A stretch of DNA of 64,000 nt from Anaerolineaceae bacterium (GTDB lineage: Bacteria > Chloroflexota > Anaerolineae > Anaerolineales > Anaerolineaceae). Position numbers and translations under genes: made by a program. Under the pieces are notes generated by a model. The model saw nothing but the letters and a program-made list of their open reading frames with translations. It made no database searches and was not told where the DNA came from. Positions 1-9,145 of the stretch are shown piece by piece. The first letter of the stretch is position 1. Every line of letters begins with the position of its first letter. The stretch spans positions 124,001-188,000 of the forward strand of contig JAURZL010000018.1 in NCBI GenBank assembly GCA_030653365.1, in the 5' to 3' direction.

Positions 1-1
1 T

Positions 2-1792
2 TACAGTTTTAGTCAGCGGAGTACTGCGGAAACCTTAACGATCAACCAAATTGCTGCGGATATCAAATCTGGAAAAATATCAGAAATTGAAGAAAGTGAA
101 AACAGACTTCGTGTTAAATATCTTGCGGATGCGCGAGAAGGATTATCCAATAAAGAAACGACTGCAACTTTGGTTGAACAGTTGCTAAATCTGGGGGTGA
201 CCCAATCAGATTTAGATCCTGAGAAAATTCGGATCATCATCAAAGCACCAAGTGCCTGGTTGGGGGTGTTGACCGCATTAGGTTACATCCTTCCATTCCT
301 GATCTTGGGTGGTGCATTCTTCTTTATATTCAGACAGGCACAAGGCAGCAATAATGCAGCTATGTCTTTTGGAAAATCAAAAGCAAGAATGTTCACCGGA
401 GATCATCCTACAGTAACATTTCTGGATGTTGCTGGTGTGGAAGAAGCAAAGGAAGAATTAAAAGAAGTTGTAGAATTTTTGCGCGAACCACAAAAATTTA
501 TCGCTCTTGGTGCAAGAATTCCTAAAGGTGTATTATTGGTTGGACCTCCTGGTACCGGTAAGACATTACTCGCGAAAGCAGTCTCTGGCGAAGCTGGTGT
601 ACCTTTCTTTTCAATTTCTGGTTCGGAATTTGTTGAAATGTTCGTTGGTGTGGGTGCAAGCCGCGTCCGTGATTTATTTGATCAGGCAAAACGACACTCA
701 CCGTGTATTGTTTTTGTTGATGAAATTGATGCAGTCGGACGACAACGTGGCGCAGGTCTTGGCGGAAGTCATGATGAACGGGAACAGACACTAAATCAGA
801 TGTTGGTTGAAATGGATGGATTTGATACAGATACGAATATTATTATCATGGCCGCCACAAACCGACCTGATATCCTGGACCCAGCTTTGTTACGACCAGG
901 TCGTTTTGATCGACGTGTTGTCCTGGATCGACCTGATGTACGCGGTCGTGAGGCTATCCTGAAAGTCCATATTAAAGGGAAACCGCTTGAAAGTAATATT
1001 GACTTGAGTGTAATCGCTAAATCGACACCAGGATTTGTTGGGGCCGATTTGGAAAATCTTGTTAATGAAGCAGCCATTTTAGCAGCCAGACGGAATAAGA
1101 CTCTGATTGGTCAAAGTGAATTCGAAGAATCAATTGAAAGAGTGATTGCTGGTCCGGAACGCAAGAGCCGATTAATAAGCCAGGAAGAGAAACGAATTGT
1201 TGCCTATCATGAGGCTGGTCATGCGGTAGTCATGCATGTATTACCTCAAGGCGACCCGGTTCAAAAAGTATCAATCATTTCTCGTGGCATGGCAGCAGGT
1301 TATACGCTTGCTTTACCACAGGAAGATCGATTACTCATGGCAAAAAAGAAAATGTTCACTGATATGGTTGGCCTGCTCGGTGGTCGCGCTGCAGAAGAGT
1401 TAGTGTTTGACGATATAACATCAGGTGCATCCAATGATATTGAACGTGTCAGTAAACTTGCCAGAGCCATGGTTACGCGCCTCGGAATGAGTGTAAACTT
1501 AGGGCCAATGGTTTATGGGCAGAAAGAAGAATTAATCTTCTTAGGTCGGGAAATTTCAGAACAACGTGATTATTCAGAAGCTGTTGCAGAAAAAATTGAT
1601 CAGGAAGTTCGCGTGTTGGTTAATGATGCCTATCAAAAGGCAAAACAGATCCTGGTAGAATATCGAGATAAACTTGATGAAGTGGCAGTGAAATTGTTAG
1701 AAGTCGAAACACTCTCGAAGGAAGAATTTGAAAAAATCTTCCCAGCCCCCAACGCTAAGAAAAGCGGAGTTCCTGAACTGCTAAGTGCATAA
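2..1792 (+). CDS. ftsH: ATP-dependent zinc metalloprotease FtsH (5' end outside window)
   Basis: FtsH is a membrane-bound hexameric AAA protease that extracts and degrades misfolded membrane proteins and unstable cytosolic regulators. The frame is open from the first bases, so the N-terminal membrane segment lies outside the window. Seen in order: the rest of the extracytoplasmic domain, one membrane segment near bases 265-335, an AAA module with Walker A GPPGTGKT (about 541-565) and Walker B IVFVDEID (about 705-730), the second-region-of-homology motif LRPGRFDRR, then the zinc site HEAGH at 1208-1222 and a helical C-terminus. The stop is TAA at 1790-1792. The gene is convergent with miaA. 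Nothing looks degenerate, and the family assignment is certain. Confidence 0.97.
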   Translation, partial: YSFSQRSTAETLTINQIAADIKSGKISEIEESENRLRVKYLADAREGLSNKETTATLVEQLLNLGVTQSDLDPEKIRIIIKAPSAWLGVLTALGYILPFLILGGAFFFIFRQAQGSNNAAMSFGKSKARMFTGDHPTVTFLDVAGVEEAKEELKEVVEFLREPQKFIALGARIPKGVLLVGPPGTGKTLLAKAVSGEAGVPFFSISGSEFVEMFVGVGASRVRDLFDQAKRHSPCIVFVDEIDAVGRQRGAGLGGSHDEREQTLNQMLVEMDGFDTDTNIIIMAATNRPDILDPALLRPGRFDRRVVLDRPDVRGREAILKVHIKGKPLESNIDLSVIAKSTPGFVGADLENLVNEAAILAARRNKTLIGQSEFEESIERVIAGPERKSRLISQEEKRIVAYHEAGHAVVMHVLPQGDPVQKVSIISRGMAAGYTLALPQEDRLLMAKKKMFTDMVGLLGGRAAEELVFDDITSGASNDIERVSKLARAMVTRLGMSVNLGPMVYGQKEELIFLGREISEQRDYSEAVAEKIDQEVRVLVNDAYQKAKQILVEYRDKLDEVAVKLLEVETLSKEEFEKIFPAPNAKKSGVPELLSA

Positions 1793-1831
1793 TTTGTAAA
1801 AATGCATCGGAAATCTCCGGTTCATTTCTTT

Positions 1832-2779
1832 TTATTCTGCTCTGATCCAATTTTGATCTGAGATCAGATAATTAACGACATGCCTTATTTCAAGACTCTC
1901 TCCATCGAACCATTTTATTTCCGGATCATTTTCTTTAAACCAGTTAGCCTGCCGTCTGACATACTGTCTGGAATTTCTTCTCATTAATACACAGGCTTCA
2001 TCCAGGGAAATTTCTCCATGGATAAAAGCTGCAATTTCACGATAACCTATCGCAGACATCGAAGGGATATCTGTGGAGTAACCTAAATCGAGAAGTAATC
2101 TGACCTCATCGATAAACCCATTTTTTATCATCATTTCGATACGGTCATCAATTCTTTGGTACAAAACTTCCCGATTCCAATGAATCCCAATAATTTTTTT
2201 TGAATAGGGTGAGGCTTTTTTTGATCTTTGATCAGAAAATTTTTGTCCAGTTTTTAGCATAACCTCAACAGCTCGAATCGTCCTTCGTAAATTTCGATAA
2301 TCAATTATTCTGGCAGAATCAGGATCAAATTTTTCTAAGAATTCGAACAATCGCATTTTTCCATACAGTTTTGCGTAATTTTCCAGGATATTCCTGAGTT
2401 TGTGATCCGATTCAATCTCTGGCATTCCCCAATTATTTAGAAGGGCATGGATATATTGGCCAGTTCCTCCGACAACAATAGGGATTTTTTTCTGTTGATG
2501 AATTTTGGAGATAATTTCTGTAACCATTTGTTTAAATTCAGCCACACTAAGTGTCTCATCAGGTTCAGCAATATCTATCATGTAATGTTTAACTGAATCC
2601 AATTCTTCTTCATATGGCTTTGCAGTACCTATATTCATCTTGCGATAGAAATATCTTGAATCAGCAGAAATCACTTCACTACCAAAAAACTTCGCCAGCT
2701 GAACTGAAAGTCCAGTTTTCCCACTGGCGGTTGGCCCTACTACAAATATTACTGGTTGTTCCAATTCAAGAAACAACAT
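1832..2779 (-). CDS. miaA: tRNA dimethylallyltransferase MiaA
   Basis: MiaA transfers a dimethylallyl group to N6 of A37 in tRNAs that read UNN codons, using the isoprenoid precursor DMAPP. The P-loop GPTASGKT sits about 15 residues from the chosen start, followed by SADSRYFYRKMNIGTAKP (usual family form SADSRQ-Y) and the substrate-site motif VGGTGQYI. Total length is about 315 residues, normal for the family. I chose ATG at 2779. An upstream in-frame ATG at 2809 would deepen the overlap with yraN, and neither start has a clear Shine-Dalgarno. The gene overlaps the end of yraN by about 14 bases, so the two are probably co-transcribed. DMAPP supply fits the mevalonate-pathway gene near 60137. 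Confidence 0.94.
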   Translation of the reverse strand: MLFLELEQPVIFVVGPTASGKTGLSVQLAKFFGSEVISADSRYFYRKMNIGTAKPYEEELDSVKHYMIDIAEPDETLSVAEFKQMVTEIISKIHQQKKIPIVVGGTGQYIHALLNNWGMPEIESDHKLRNILENYAKLYGKMRLFEFLEKFDPDSARIIDYRNLRRTIRAVEVMLKTGQKFSDQRSKKASPYSKKIIGIHWNREVLYQRIDDRIEMMIKNGFIDEVRLLLDLGYSTDIPSMSAIGYREIAAFIHGEISLDEACVLMRRNSRQYVRRQANWFKENDPEIKWFDGESLEIRHVVNYLISDQNWIRAE

Positions 2780-3134
2780 CTTTGAACCATTTAATATCAT
2801 AATATTCATTATAGGGATTTCGAATTATGGCAACCACATCTATCCGCCAATTCACATTTTTTGTGGGGAAATCATCGATAAATTCGTTTGCTACTACTTC
2901 AATTTTTTCAATTTTCGGAAAATTTACCGCATCTTCGGGATATCCAAATTCTTTTGATGATCTGGCTTTAACTTCAAAAAAAATCAGATCATCTTTATCC
3001 AGTCCAATTAAGTCAATCTCACCATTCTTGGTCCGAAAATTTTGATGGATGATTCGAATACCTGATTTTTCAAGAAAACTTTTAGCTTTTCCTTCACCCC
3101 ACCGGGCTAATTCTTGTCGATTCATCTTATTCAT
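2766..3134 (-). CDS. yraN: UPF0102 / YraN family endonuclease-like protein
   Basis: This small protein has the restriction-endonuclease-like fold of the YraN/UPF0102 family, whose cellular role is not settled. Visible are the family N-terminus RQELARWGEGKAKSFLEKSG, then NGEIDLIGLD and FFEVKAR, which carry the Glu, Asp and Glu-x-Lys residues of a PD-(D/E)XK-type site. The chosen start (ATG at 3134) gives the usual length of about 122 residues; an upstream in-frame start at 3188 adds an atypical extension. It is upstream of and overlaps miaA, so the pair forms a short minus-strand operon divergent from the cinA-led run. Confidence 0.85.
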   Translation of the reverse strand: MNKMNRQELARWGEGKAKSFLEKSGIRIIHQNFRTKNGEIDLIGLDKDDLIFFEVKARSSKEFGYPEDAVNFPKIEKIEVVANEFIDDFPTKNVNWRIDVVAIIRNPYNEYYDIKWFKDVVS

Positions 3135-3259
3135 ATCAAGTTCAAAAATTTTATCATGGTTGAAACATATTTTCCCAATTAGATTCATGCTAAACTTAAC
3201 AATAAATTTGAATCATTAAGTGGATTGATTGTTTCGTCGATGAGCGTGTTGGAGGAAAA

Positions 3260-4414
3260 TTGCCGTCAGCAGAAATTATTGCAATCGGAACTGAACTTCT
3301 TTTAGGAGAAATTCAAGATACAAACACGCGTCAAATTGCTCGCTTTTTACAAAGTATCGGAATAGACCTTTTTCGAACAACAATCGTTGGTGATAATGAA
3401 AAACGTATCACAGCTGTTGTTCAGGAATCCATCAAAAGAGCAAATATTGTAATCACTTCCGGTGGATTGGGGCCAACGGTTGATGACCCAACAAGACTTG
3501 CAATTGCAGATGCATTAGGCGTTGACCTGGAATACCGTCCTGAATCCTGGCAACAAATTAATCAGCGATTTAAACGATTTGGGAAAACACCAACAGAAAA
3601 TAATAAAAAACAAGCTTTCATTCCGAAAGGTGCGATGGTTATCGAAAATCAGGTAGGAACAGCTCCAGCTTTTTATTGTGTTACAGAAAAAGGATTAATT
3701 ATTTCCTTACCTGGCGTTCCAATGGAATTGGAATTTTTATTAGAAAACAATGTACATGAAATCTTAAGTGATTTTTTCAGAGAAAAATCGGTTTTCCAAT
3801 CACTAACCATCCACACCAGCGGTGCTGGTGAGTCGGTAATAGATGAAATTATTGCTGATCTTGAAACTCAATCAAATCCGACTGTTGGGATCGTTGCCTA
3901 CCCAGGTCAAGTAGATATAAGAATAACAGCGAAAGCAATCGATAATACACAGGCTGACAAAATGATATCTGAGATTTCAACAATTCTGTGTAAACGATTA
4001 GATGGTTTTGTTTTTGGATTTAATGAGGATACATTGGAAAAAATTGTTTCAAACCATCTGCTTGATAAAAATATAAGAGTTTTCACAATCGAAAATGGTT
4101 TAGAAAATCAAGTCAATAATCTTCTTCAAAAATATAATGTGCTCTTATCCAGACCAGATCTACTAAATGAATTTGAGACTGATATACTTGAATTATCACT
4201 GGAAAACTTGTACAAACAGATAAATCCTAACATCTTGCTGTTTTCTGACCTACAACCAAATTTTGAAAATAATTTAACTTTAAAGATCATTTATATTTAT
4301 CTGGATCAACTGGTCTCAAAAACCTTTTTGTTTGGTGGCCATAGTAACCTGGCTGCCGATTGGGCAGCTAAAACCACTTTGAATTTTCTTCGAGTTCAAC
4401 TTATAAAAATCTGA
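3260..4414 (+). CDS. cinA: CinA-like protein with intact MoCF domain and degenerate C-terminal domain
   Basis: The N-terminal half (residues 1 to about 170) is the molybdopterin-binding-like MoCF/COG1058 domain, with IIAIGTELLLGEIQDTN at the start, SGGLGPTVDD near residue 75 and ISLPGVPMELE near 155. In classical CinA this domain has ADP-ribose or NMN-related pyrophosphatase activity and the C-terminal half is an NMN deamidase with an AESCTGG motif. Here the last 120 residues keep the length and the ending GGHSNLAADWAA, but no AESCTGG-like motif is visible, so deamidase activity is unlikely. Start is TTG at 3260 behind GGAGG. The stop lies 12 bases before the next gene, and this gene probably leads the glycogen operon. 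Confidence 0.85.
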   Translation: MPSAEIIAIGTELLLGEIQDTNTRQIARFLQSIGIDLFRTTIVGDNEKRITAVVQESIKRANIVITSGGLGPTVDDPTRLAIADALGVDLEYRPESWQQINQRFKRFGKTPTENNKKQAFIPKGAMVIENQVGTAPAFYCVTEKGLIISLPGVPMELEFLLENNVHEILSDFFREKSVFQSLTIHTSGAGESVIDEIIADLETQSNPTVGIVAYPGQVDIRITAKAIDNTQADKMISEISTILCKRLDGFVFGFNEDTLEKIVSNHLLDKNIRVFTIENGLENQVNNLLQKYNVLLSRPDLLNEFETDILELSLENLYKQINPNILLFSDLQPNFENNLTLKIIYIYLDQLVSKTFLFGGHSNLAADWAAKTTLNFLRVQLIKI

Positions 4415-4426
4415 TTGGAGGAATTA

Positions 4427-6394
4427 ATGGAAAAAGTATCATTCATAATCAAGAATGCTAGTATCTTAACGATTGATGAGGAATTTTGCCAATATTGTCC
4501 TGGTGCAGTTGCTATTGAGAATGACATAATCAGGGCTGTAGGATTTGAATCCGATATTCTTGCATCCTTTACATCAGATGAAATTATTGATGCAAAAGAA
4601 AAAATCTTAATGCCCGGCCTAATCAATGCCCACACGCATGTCCCAATGACCCTTCTACGTGGATTAGCAGATGATCTCCGACTGGATGTTTGGCTCCTTG
4701 GTTACATGATGCCTGTTGAAAGAGAATACGTTACACCAGAATTTGTTCGTTTAGGCACGAAGTTAGCCTGCGCTGAAATGATTCGTTCCGGGATCACTTG
4801 TTTTGCTGATATGTATTATTTTGAAGATGATGTTGCCGAAGCCACTGCTGAAGTAGGTCTACGTGCAATTTGTGCGGAAAGTATATTGAAATTTCCTACT
4901 CCAGATGCTCAATCGTATGATGAATCAATTTCTTATTCAATAAATTTTATTGAGAAATGGAAGCATCATCCCTTAATCATTCCTGCAATCGCTCCCCATG
5001 CGCCTTATACCTGTACACCTGAAATTATTGAAAAGTCTAAAGAAATTGCAAAAAAATATGACATCCCCCTGCATATTCATCTAGCAGAGACACAAACTGA
5101 GGTTGAAAATATCACAGCAGAGCATGGAATGCCAGTTATTCCATATATGGACACTTTAAATTTATTTGAAGCAAAAGTAATAGCTGCTCATTGTGTGCAC
5201 ATCGATCCAGGAGAGATACGGATGGTGAAAAATAAAAATGTTGGTGTGGCTCACAACCCATCTTCCAATATGAAACTGGCATCTGGAATTTCACCAGTAA
5301 AACAAATGATGGATATTGGTATTAATGTTGGAATTGGTACGGATGGACCAGCCTCCAATAATGATTTGGATATGTTTGAAGAAATCCGTTTGACAACATT
5401 TCTTGCTAAAGGCTCATCAGGTGATCCAACTGCTTTACCAGCAAAAACCACAGTTGCTATGGCTACACGTATTGGGGCAAAAGCTCTGCATATCGAACAA
5501 ATAACCGGATCGATAACTCCAGGTAAACGAGCTGACCTAATATTAATTGATATTTCTAAAGTCCATAACTCACCCTGGTTCAGGCATCTACCCGACAGTC
5601 TTTACAGTCAGGTTGTTTATGCTGCAAAGGCGAATGATGTTACAGACCTCATGGTTAATGGAAAATGGTTAATGAAAAACAACCAATTATTAACTGTTGA
5701 TGAAACACAATTAATGATTCAAGGACAGGAGTATGCAAAAAAGATAGATTCTTTCCTATTCCAACGAGAGTCATCAATTCTTTCAAAACTTGTTGCAATT
5801 GGTGGAACAATGGAAGAGGAAAGCCTTGAAGTTCAAATCAAGGTGGTTATTGAAGATCCAGATGCAATTATCAATACATTGCTTTCCAGCAATCTGTCAG
5901 TTCAAAGAAAACGACATTATCATGAATATGATACATATTTCTTTTTTGATGACCCAGATCAAGGAAGATTAAGATATAGAGAGGATCACTTTATATCAGA
6001 TGAAAATAAAGTGGTTAATGTTCGCTCCAGATTGACATTAATCGGCGAGAATCGAGAAAAACATTTTCCACAAGAGGTAATGTTATCAAGATCAAGATTT
6101 TTTGCACCAGCAACCCAAAGTATGCGTTTTTACAAGGAATATTTTAGACCAACAAATACTGTTGAAATTGAAAAATATCGAAAGCGATTTTTAGTCAGCT
6201 ACAAAGAAACAGAATTTTTTATAAATATTGACACGTTTGTTGTCCCAAAACTGGGTTCATATCTGGAAATCAAAAGTAGAACATGGAGCCGTAGTGACGC
6301 TGAATATAAATCTAAATTTGTAATGGAATTAATTGAAATTTTAGGATTGCAAAACAAATCTTTTATTTCTAAAGACTATATAGAATTAATTTAG
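4427..6394 (+). CDS. Amidohydrolase (MtaD/SAH-deaminase type) fused to a CYTH domain
   Basis: This is a two-part protein. Residues 1 to about 450 are a metal-dependent amidohydrolase of the 5'-methylthioadenosine/S-adenosylhomocysteine deaminase group: HTH at 69-71 in GLINAHTHVPM, then HIHLAETQTE, AAHCVH and GTDGPASNNDLD carry the other metal and catalytic residues. Residues about 463-655 resemble a CYTH (triphosphate tunnel) domain: EVQIKV in place of the usual ExExK, YFFFDD, RLRYRED, IEKYRKRF and YLEIKSR. CYTH enzymes act on triphosphorylated substrates or polyphosphate. Start is ATG 4427 behind GGAGGAA. It sits 28 bases before glgA. The first half is a firm call for superfamily, less so for substrate; the CYTH assignment is by motif pattern. 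Confidence 0.82.
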   Translation: MEKVSFIIKNASILTIDEEFCQYCPGAVAIENDIIRAVGFESDILASFTSDEIIDAKEKILMPGLINAHTHVPMTLLRGLADDLRLDVWLLGYMMPVEREYVTPEFVRLGTKLACAEMIRSGITCFADMYYFEDDVAEATAEVGLRAICAESILKFPTPDAQSYDESISYSINFIEKWKHHPLIIPAIAPHAPYTCTPEIIEKSKEIAKKYDIPLHIHLAETQTEVENITAEHGMPVIPYMDTLNLFEAKVIAAHCVHIDPGEIRMVKNKNVGVAHNPSSNMKLASGISPVKQMMDIGINVGIGTDGPASNNDLDMFEEIRLTTFLAKGSSGDPTALPAKTTVAMATRIGAKALHIEQITGSITPGKRADLILIDISKVHNSPWFRHLPDSLYSQVVYAAKANDVTDLMVNGKWLMKNNQLLTVDETQLMIQGQEYAKKIDSFLFQRESSILSKLVAIGGTMEEESLEVQIKVVIEDPDAIINTLLSSNLSVQRKRHYHEYDTYFFFDDPDQGRLRYREDHFISDENKVVNVRSRLTLIGENREKHFPQEVMLSRSRFFAPATQSMRFYKEYFRPTNTVEIEKYRKRFLVSYKETEFFINIDTFVVPKLGSYLEIKSRTWSRSDAEYKSKFVMELIEILGLQNKSFISKDYIELI

Positions 6395-6422
6395 AAATTC
6401 AGGTCACACAGGGAGAGTAAAG

Positions 6423-7895
6423 TTGAAAGAAATTCGTCCAATTAATGTTTTATATATTGCATCAGAAGCAGCTCCATTAATCAAAGTTGGTGGATTAGGA
6501 GATGTAGCTGGTTCACTACCGAAGGCTTTAAAAAACCTGATGCCTAATCAATTGTCAGGTCATGAACTGGATATTCGATTAGTAATTCCATTCCATACCA
6601 TGATTAATCAAAAATTGGATAATATCCAATTGGTTTCCTCATTTTTTGTAAAACAAGGAAATATAGACATACCAGCCAGGGTATTTCAGACTAATATTGA
6701 AGGTGTTCCAGTTTATTTAATTGAAGGAGGATCCATTCTTTCAGACCTTAATGTATATTCTTCAAATCCTGATTATGATGCAAAAAAATATATATTCTTC
6801 TCCATCGCAGCTTTAGAGTTAGTGAAGAAAATCAATTGGCAAGTTGATATTATTCATGCGAATGATTGGCATACCGCTCTAGTGGTTTATGACCTCAAAA
6901 ATCGCCGAGAAACAGATTCTTTCTTTAAGAAAACAAAATCTGTTTTATCAATGCATAATATTCCTTATATGGGTGCGGGTTCTGAAAACATCATCCATGA
7001 ATTTGGTCTTCCGAAATGTCCATGTACAGTTCTCCCAGACTGGGCAAGAAGTATTCCATTACCAATTGGAATGTACGCAGCAGATTATCTATTAACTGTA
7101 TCACCTAACTATGCCAAAGAAATTCTCACACCTGATTATGGTTGTGGACTTCAAGATTTCTTAAATGCCAGAAAATCATCCCTCGCCGGGATATTAAATG
7201 GTTTGGATGAAACCAAATGGGACCCAGACACCGATTCAGCTCTACACTATAATTACACGAAGCAGCAATTAGATATCAGAGAAAAAAATAAATTAGCTTT
7301 ACAAACCGAATTCGGATTGGAAAAAAACGTTAACATCCCCCTTTTCATAATTATTACAAGGATGGATCAACAAAAAGGGGTGGACATAGCGATCAGCGCA
7401 TTGAGAATGGTTGCTGATTATCCATGGCAAGCAATTTTGTTAGGAACTGGAGACCCTGTAATTGAATCTGCCTGTCGAAGTCTTGAGGTGGAAATGCCAA
7501 CAAAAGTTCGAACCATTCTACGCTTCGATTTGAATCTCTCAAGGCGAATGTACGCAGGCGGAGATGTTCTTCTGATACCTTCACGCTATGAACCTTGTGG
7601 GTTAACCCAAATGATCGCTATGCGCTACGGATGTGTTCCGCTTGCTCGATCCACCGGAGGATTAAAAGACACGATCATTGATGAACCTGCAGGGATATTG
7701 AATAATGGTTTTCTTTTTATTGATCCAATTCCAGAAGCTATGTCTCAGGCATTATTGAGAGCCTTATCTCAATTTGATAATAAAGAACCATGGCAGTCTT
7801 TACAAATTAATGGAATGAATTCTGATTTTTCCTGGGAGAAATCTGCAGTTGAATATGCAAAAATTTATCTTAAATTATTCAAAGGTGAAAAATGA
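6423..7895 (+). CDS. glgA: Glycogen synthase (ADP-glucose, GT5)
   Basis: GlgA elongates alpha-1,4-glucan chains from ADP-glucose in the cytoplasm. The N-terminal sugar-nucleotide motif KVGGLGDVAGSLPKAL is at residues about 22-37, HANDWHTAL marks the acceptor side, and the C-terminal GT-B half has ITRMDQQKG and PSRYEPCGLTQMIAMRYG, typical of GT5. Length 490 is normal. Start is TTG 6423 with GGGAG just upstream. It overlaps glgC by 4 bases (ATGA), which implies translational coupling and makes glgA-glgC-malQ a glycogen storage operon. Confidence 0.96.
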   Translation: MKEIRPINVLYIASEAAPLIKVGGLGDVAGSLPKALKNLMPNQLSGHELDIRLVIPFHTMINQKLDNIQLVSSFFVKQGNIDIPARVFQTNIEGVPVYLIEGGSILSDLNVYSSNPDYDAKKYIFFSIAALELVKKINWQVDIIHANDWHTALVVYDLKNRRETDSFFKKTKSVLSMHNIPYMGAGSENIIHEFGLPKCPCTVLPDWARSIPLPIGMYAADYLLTVSPNYAKEILTPDYGCGLQDFLNARKSSLAGILNGLDETKWDPDTDSALHYNYTKQQLDIREKNKLALQTEFGLEKNVNIPLFIIITRMDQQKGVDIAISALRMVADYPWQAILLGTGDPVIESACRSLEVEMPTKVRTILRFDLNLSRRMYAGGDVLLIPSRYEPCGLTQMIAMRYGCVPLARSTGGLKDTIIDEPAGILNNGFLFIDPIPEAMSQALLRALSQFDNKEPWQSLQINGMNSDFSWEKSAVEYAKIYLKLFKGEK

Positions 7896-9145
7896 AAATA
7901 AGAGCTGTAATTCTGGCAGGTGGGGAAGGATCGAGGTTAAAAGTTCTTACATCAAAAAGAGCAAAACCGGCTGTTTTTTTCGCTGGAAAATATAGAATTA
8001 TTGATTTTTCATTGTCTAACTGTGTAAATTCAAATATCAATGATGTGATGGTATTGGCACAATATCGCCCGCAATCTTTGATCGAACATATTGGCTCTGG
8101 AGCTCCCTGGGACTTAAACCGGGATATTTCCGGTGGTGTTCGTATTTTGACACCTTATAAATCCCTGGCTTCAGATTGGTTTGTCGGAACCGCAGATGCT
8201 GTCCAGCAAAATTTTACATTTATAAAACGTGGAAATCCAGACCACATTTTGGTATTGTCCGGTGATCACATTTATAAAATGGATTATCAAAAAATGGTCA
8301 ATTTCCACCAGAGCAATAATGCGGATTTAACCATTGCAACAATCACCGTCCCGATAGAAGAGGCTTCCAGGTACGGTATTATGCACTATGATGAAAATTT
8401 TCAGGTCATCGAATTTCTAGAGAAACCAGAGAATCCACCAACGAACACAATAAATATGGGAATTTATTTATTTAAACAGGAAGTGTTAAATCAGGAATTA
8501 TGGAACGACCATTTTCGCATAGGTTCGTTTCATGATTTTGGGAAAGATATAATCCCAAGTATGATTAAAAATAATTCCCGTGTTTTTGCTTATCCTTATG
8601 ATGGCTATTGGGTTGATGTTGGAACACTCGAGTCCTATTGGCAAGCACACATGGATCTATTGGCAGAATATCCTTCCTTTCAGTTGTATAACCCATACTG
8701 GATAATTCACACCAGAACAGAAGAACGTCCACCTGCATTGATTAAAAAAGGTGCAATTGTTGAAAATAGTATGATATCAGACGGATGTGTAATTGAATCC
8801 GATGCTGTCGTAAGAAATTCTGTCTTTTCACCTGGTGTTTATGTGATGAATGGCGCGCAAATTAATCATTCAATTATTTTTACTGATTGTTTCATTGATC
8901 GAAATTCAACGATCGATTGTTCTGTTCTTGATAAACGTGTTAAAGTTGGTGAAAATTGCAAAATTGGAGACCATAACCTGGATTATCAAATAACATTGAT
9001 CGGTAGGGATTCGATAATCCTACCGGAAAGCATCATTCAAGCAAACGCAATAATTGGGCCAGATGTTATCCCCAGCGATTATAATTCTACTTTGATAAAA
9101 TCTGGTGAGTATGTTCAAACGAGGAGATTGCCCTATGAAATCTAA
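7892..9145 (+). CDS. glgC: Glucose-1-phosphate adenylyltransferase
   Basis: GlgC makes ADP-glucose from ATP and glucose 1-phosphate, the committed step of bacterial glycogen synthesis and the usual point of allosteric control. The nucleotidyltransferase motif LAGGEGSRLKVLTSKRAKP opens the protein, followed by YRIIDFSLSNC, GTADAVQQNF, LSGDHIYKMDY and FLEKP. The C-terminal part is a left-handed beta-helix of hexapeptide repeats from about residue 290. The length of 417 residues is normal. The start overlaps the glgA stop (ATGA) and the stop overlaps malQ by 11 bases, so the three genes are tightly coupled. Confidence 0.96.
   Translation: MKIRAVILAGGEGSRLKVLTSKRAKPAVFFAGKYRIIDFSLSNCVNSNINDVMVLAQYRPQSLIEHIGSGAPWDLNRDISGGVRILTPYKSLASDWFVGTADAVQQNFTFIKRGNPDHILVLSGDHIYKMDYQKMVNFHQSNNADLTIATITVPIEEASRYGIMHYDENFQVIEFLEKPENPPTNTINMGIYLFKQEVLNQELWNDHFRIGSFHDFGKDIIPSMIKNNSRVFAYPYDGYWVDVGTLESYWQAHMDLLAEYPSFQLYNPYWIIHTRTEERPPALIKKGAIVENSMISDGCVIESDAVVRNSVFSPGVYVMNGAQINHSIIFTDCFIDRNSTIDCSVLDKRVKVGENCKIGDHNLDYQITLIGRDSIILPESIIQANAIIGPDVIPSDYNSTLIKSGEYVQTRRLPYEI

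Noticed and set aside
1793-1831. Terminator between ftsH and miaA
   Set aside because: Only a 4-bp CGGA/TCCG stem with a broken T run is seen, too weak to list as a feature.
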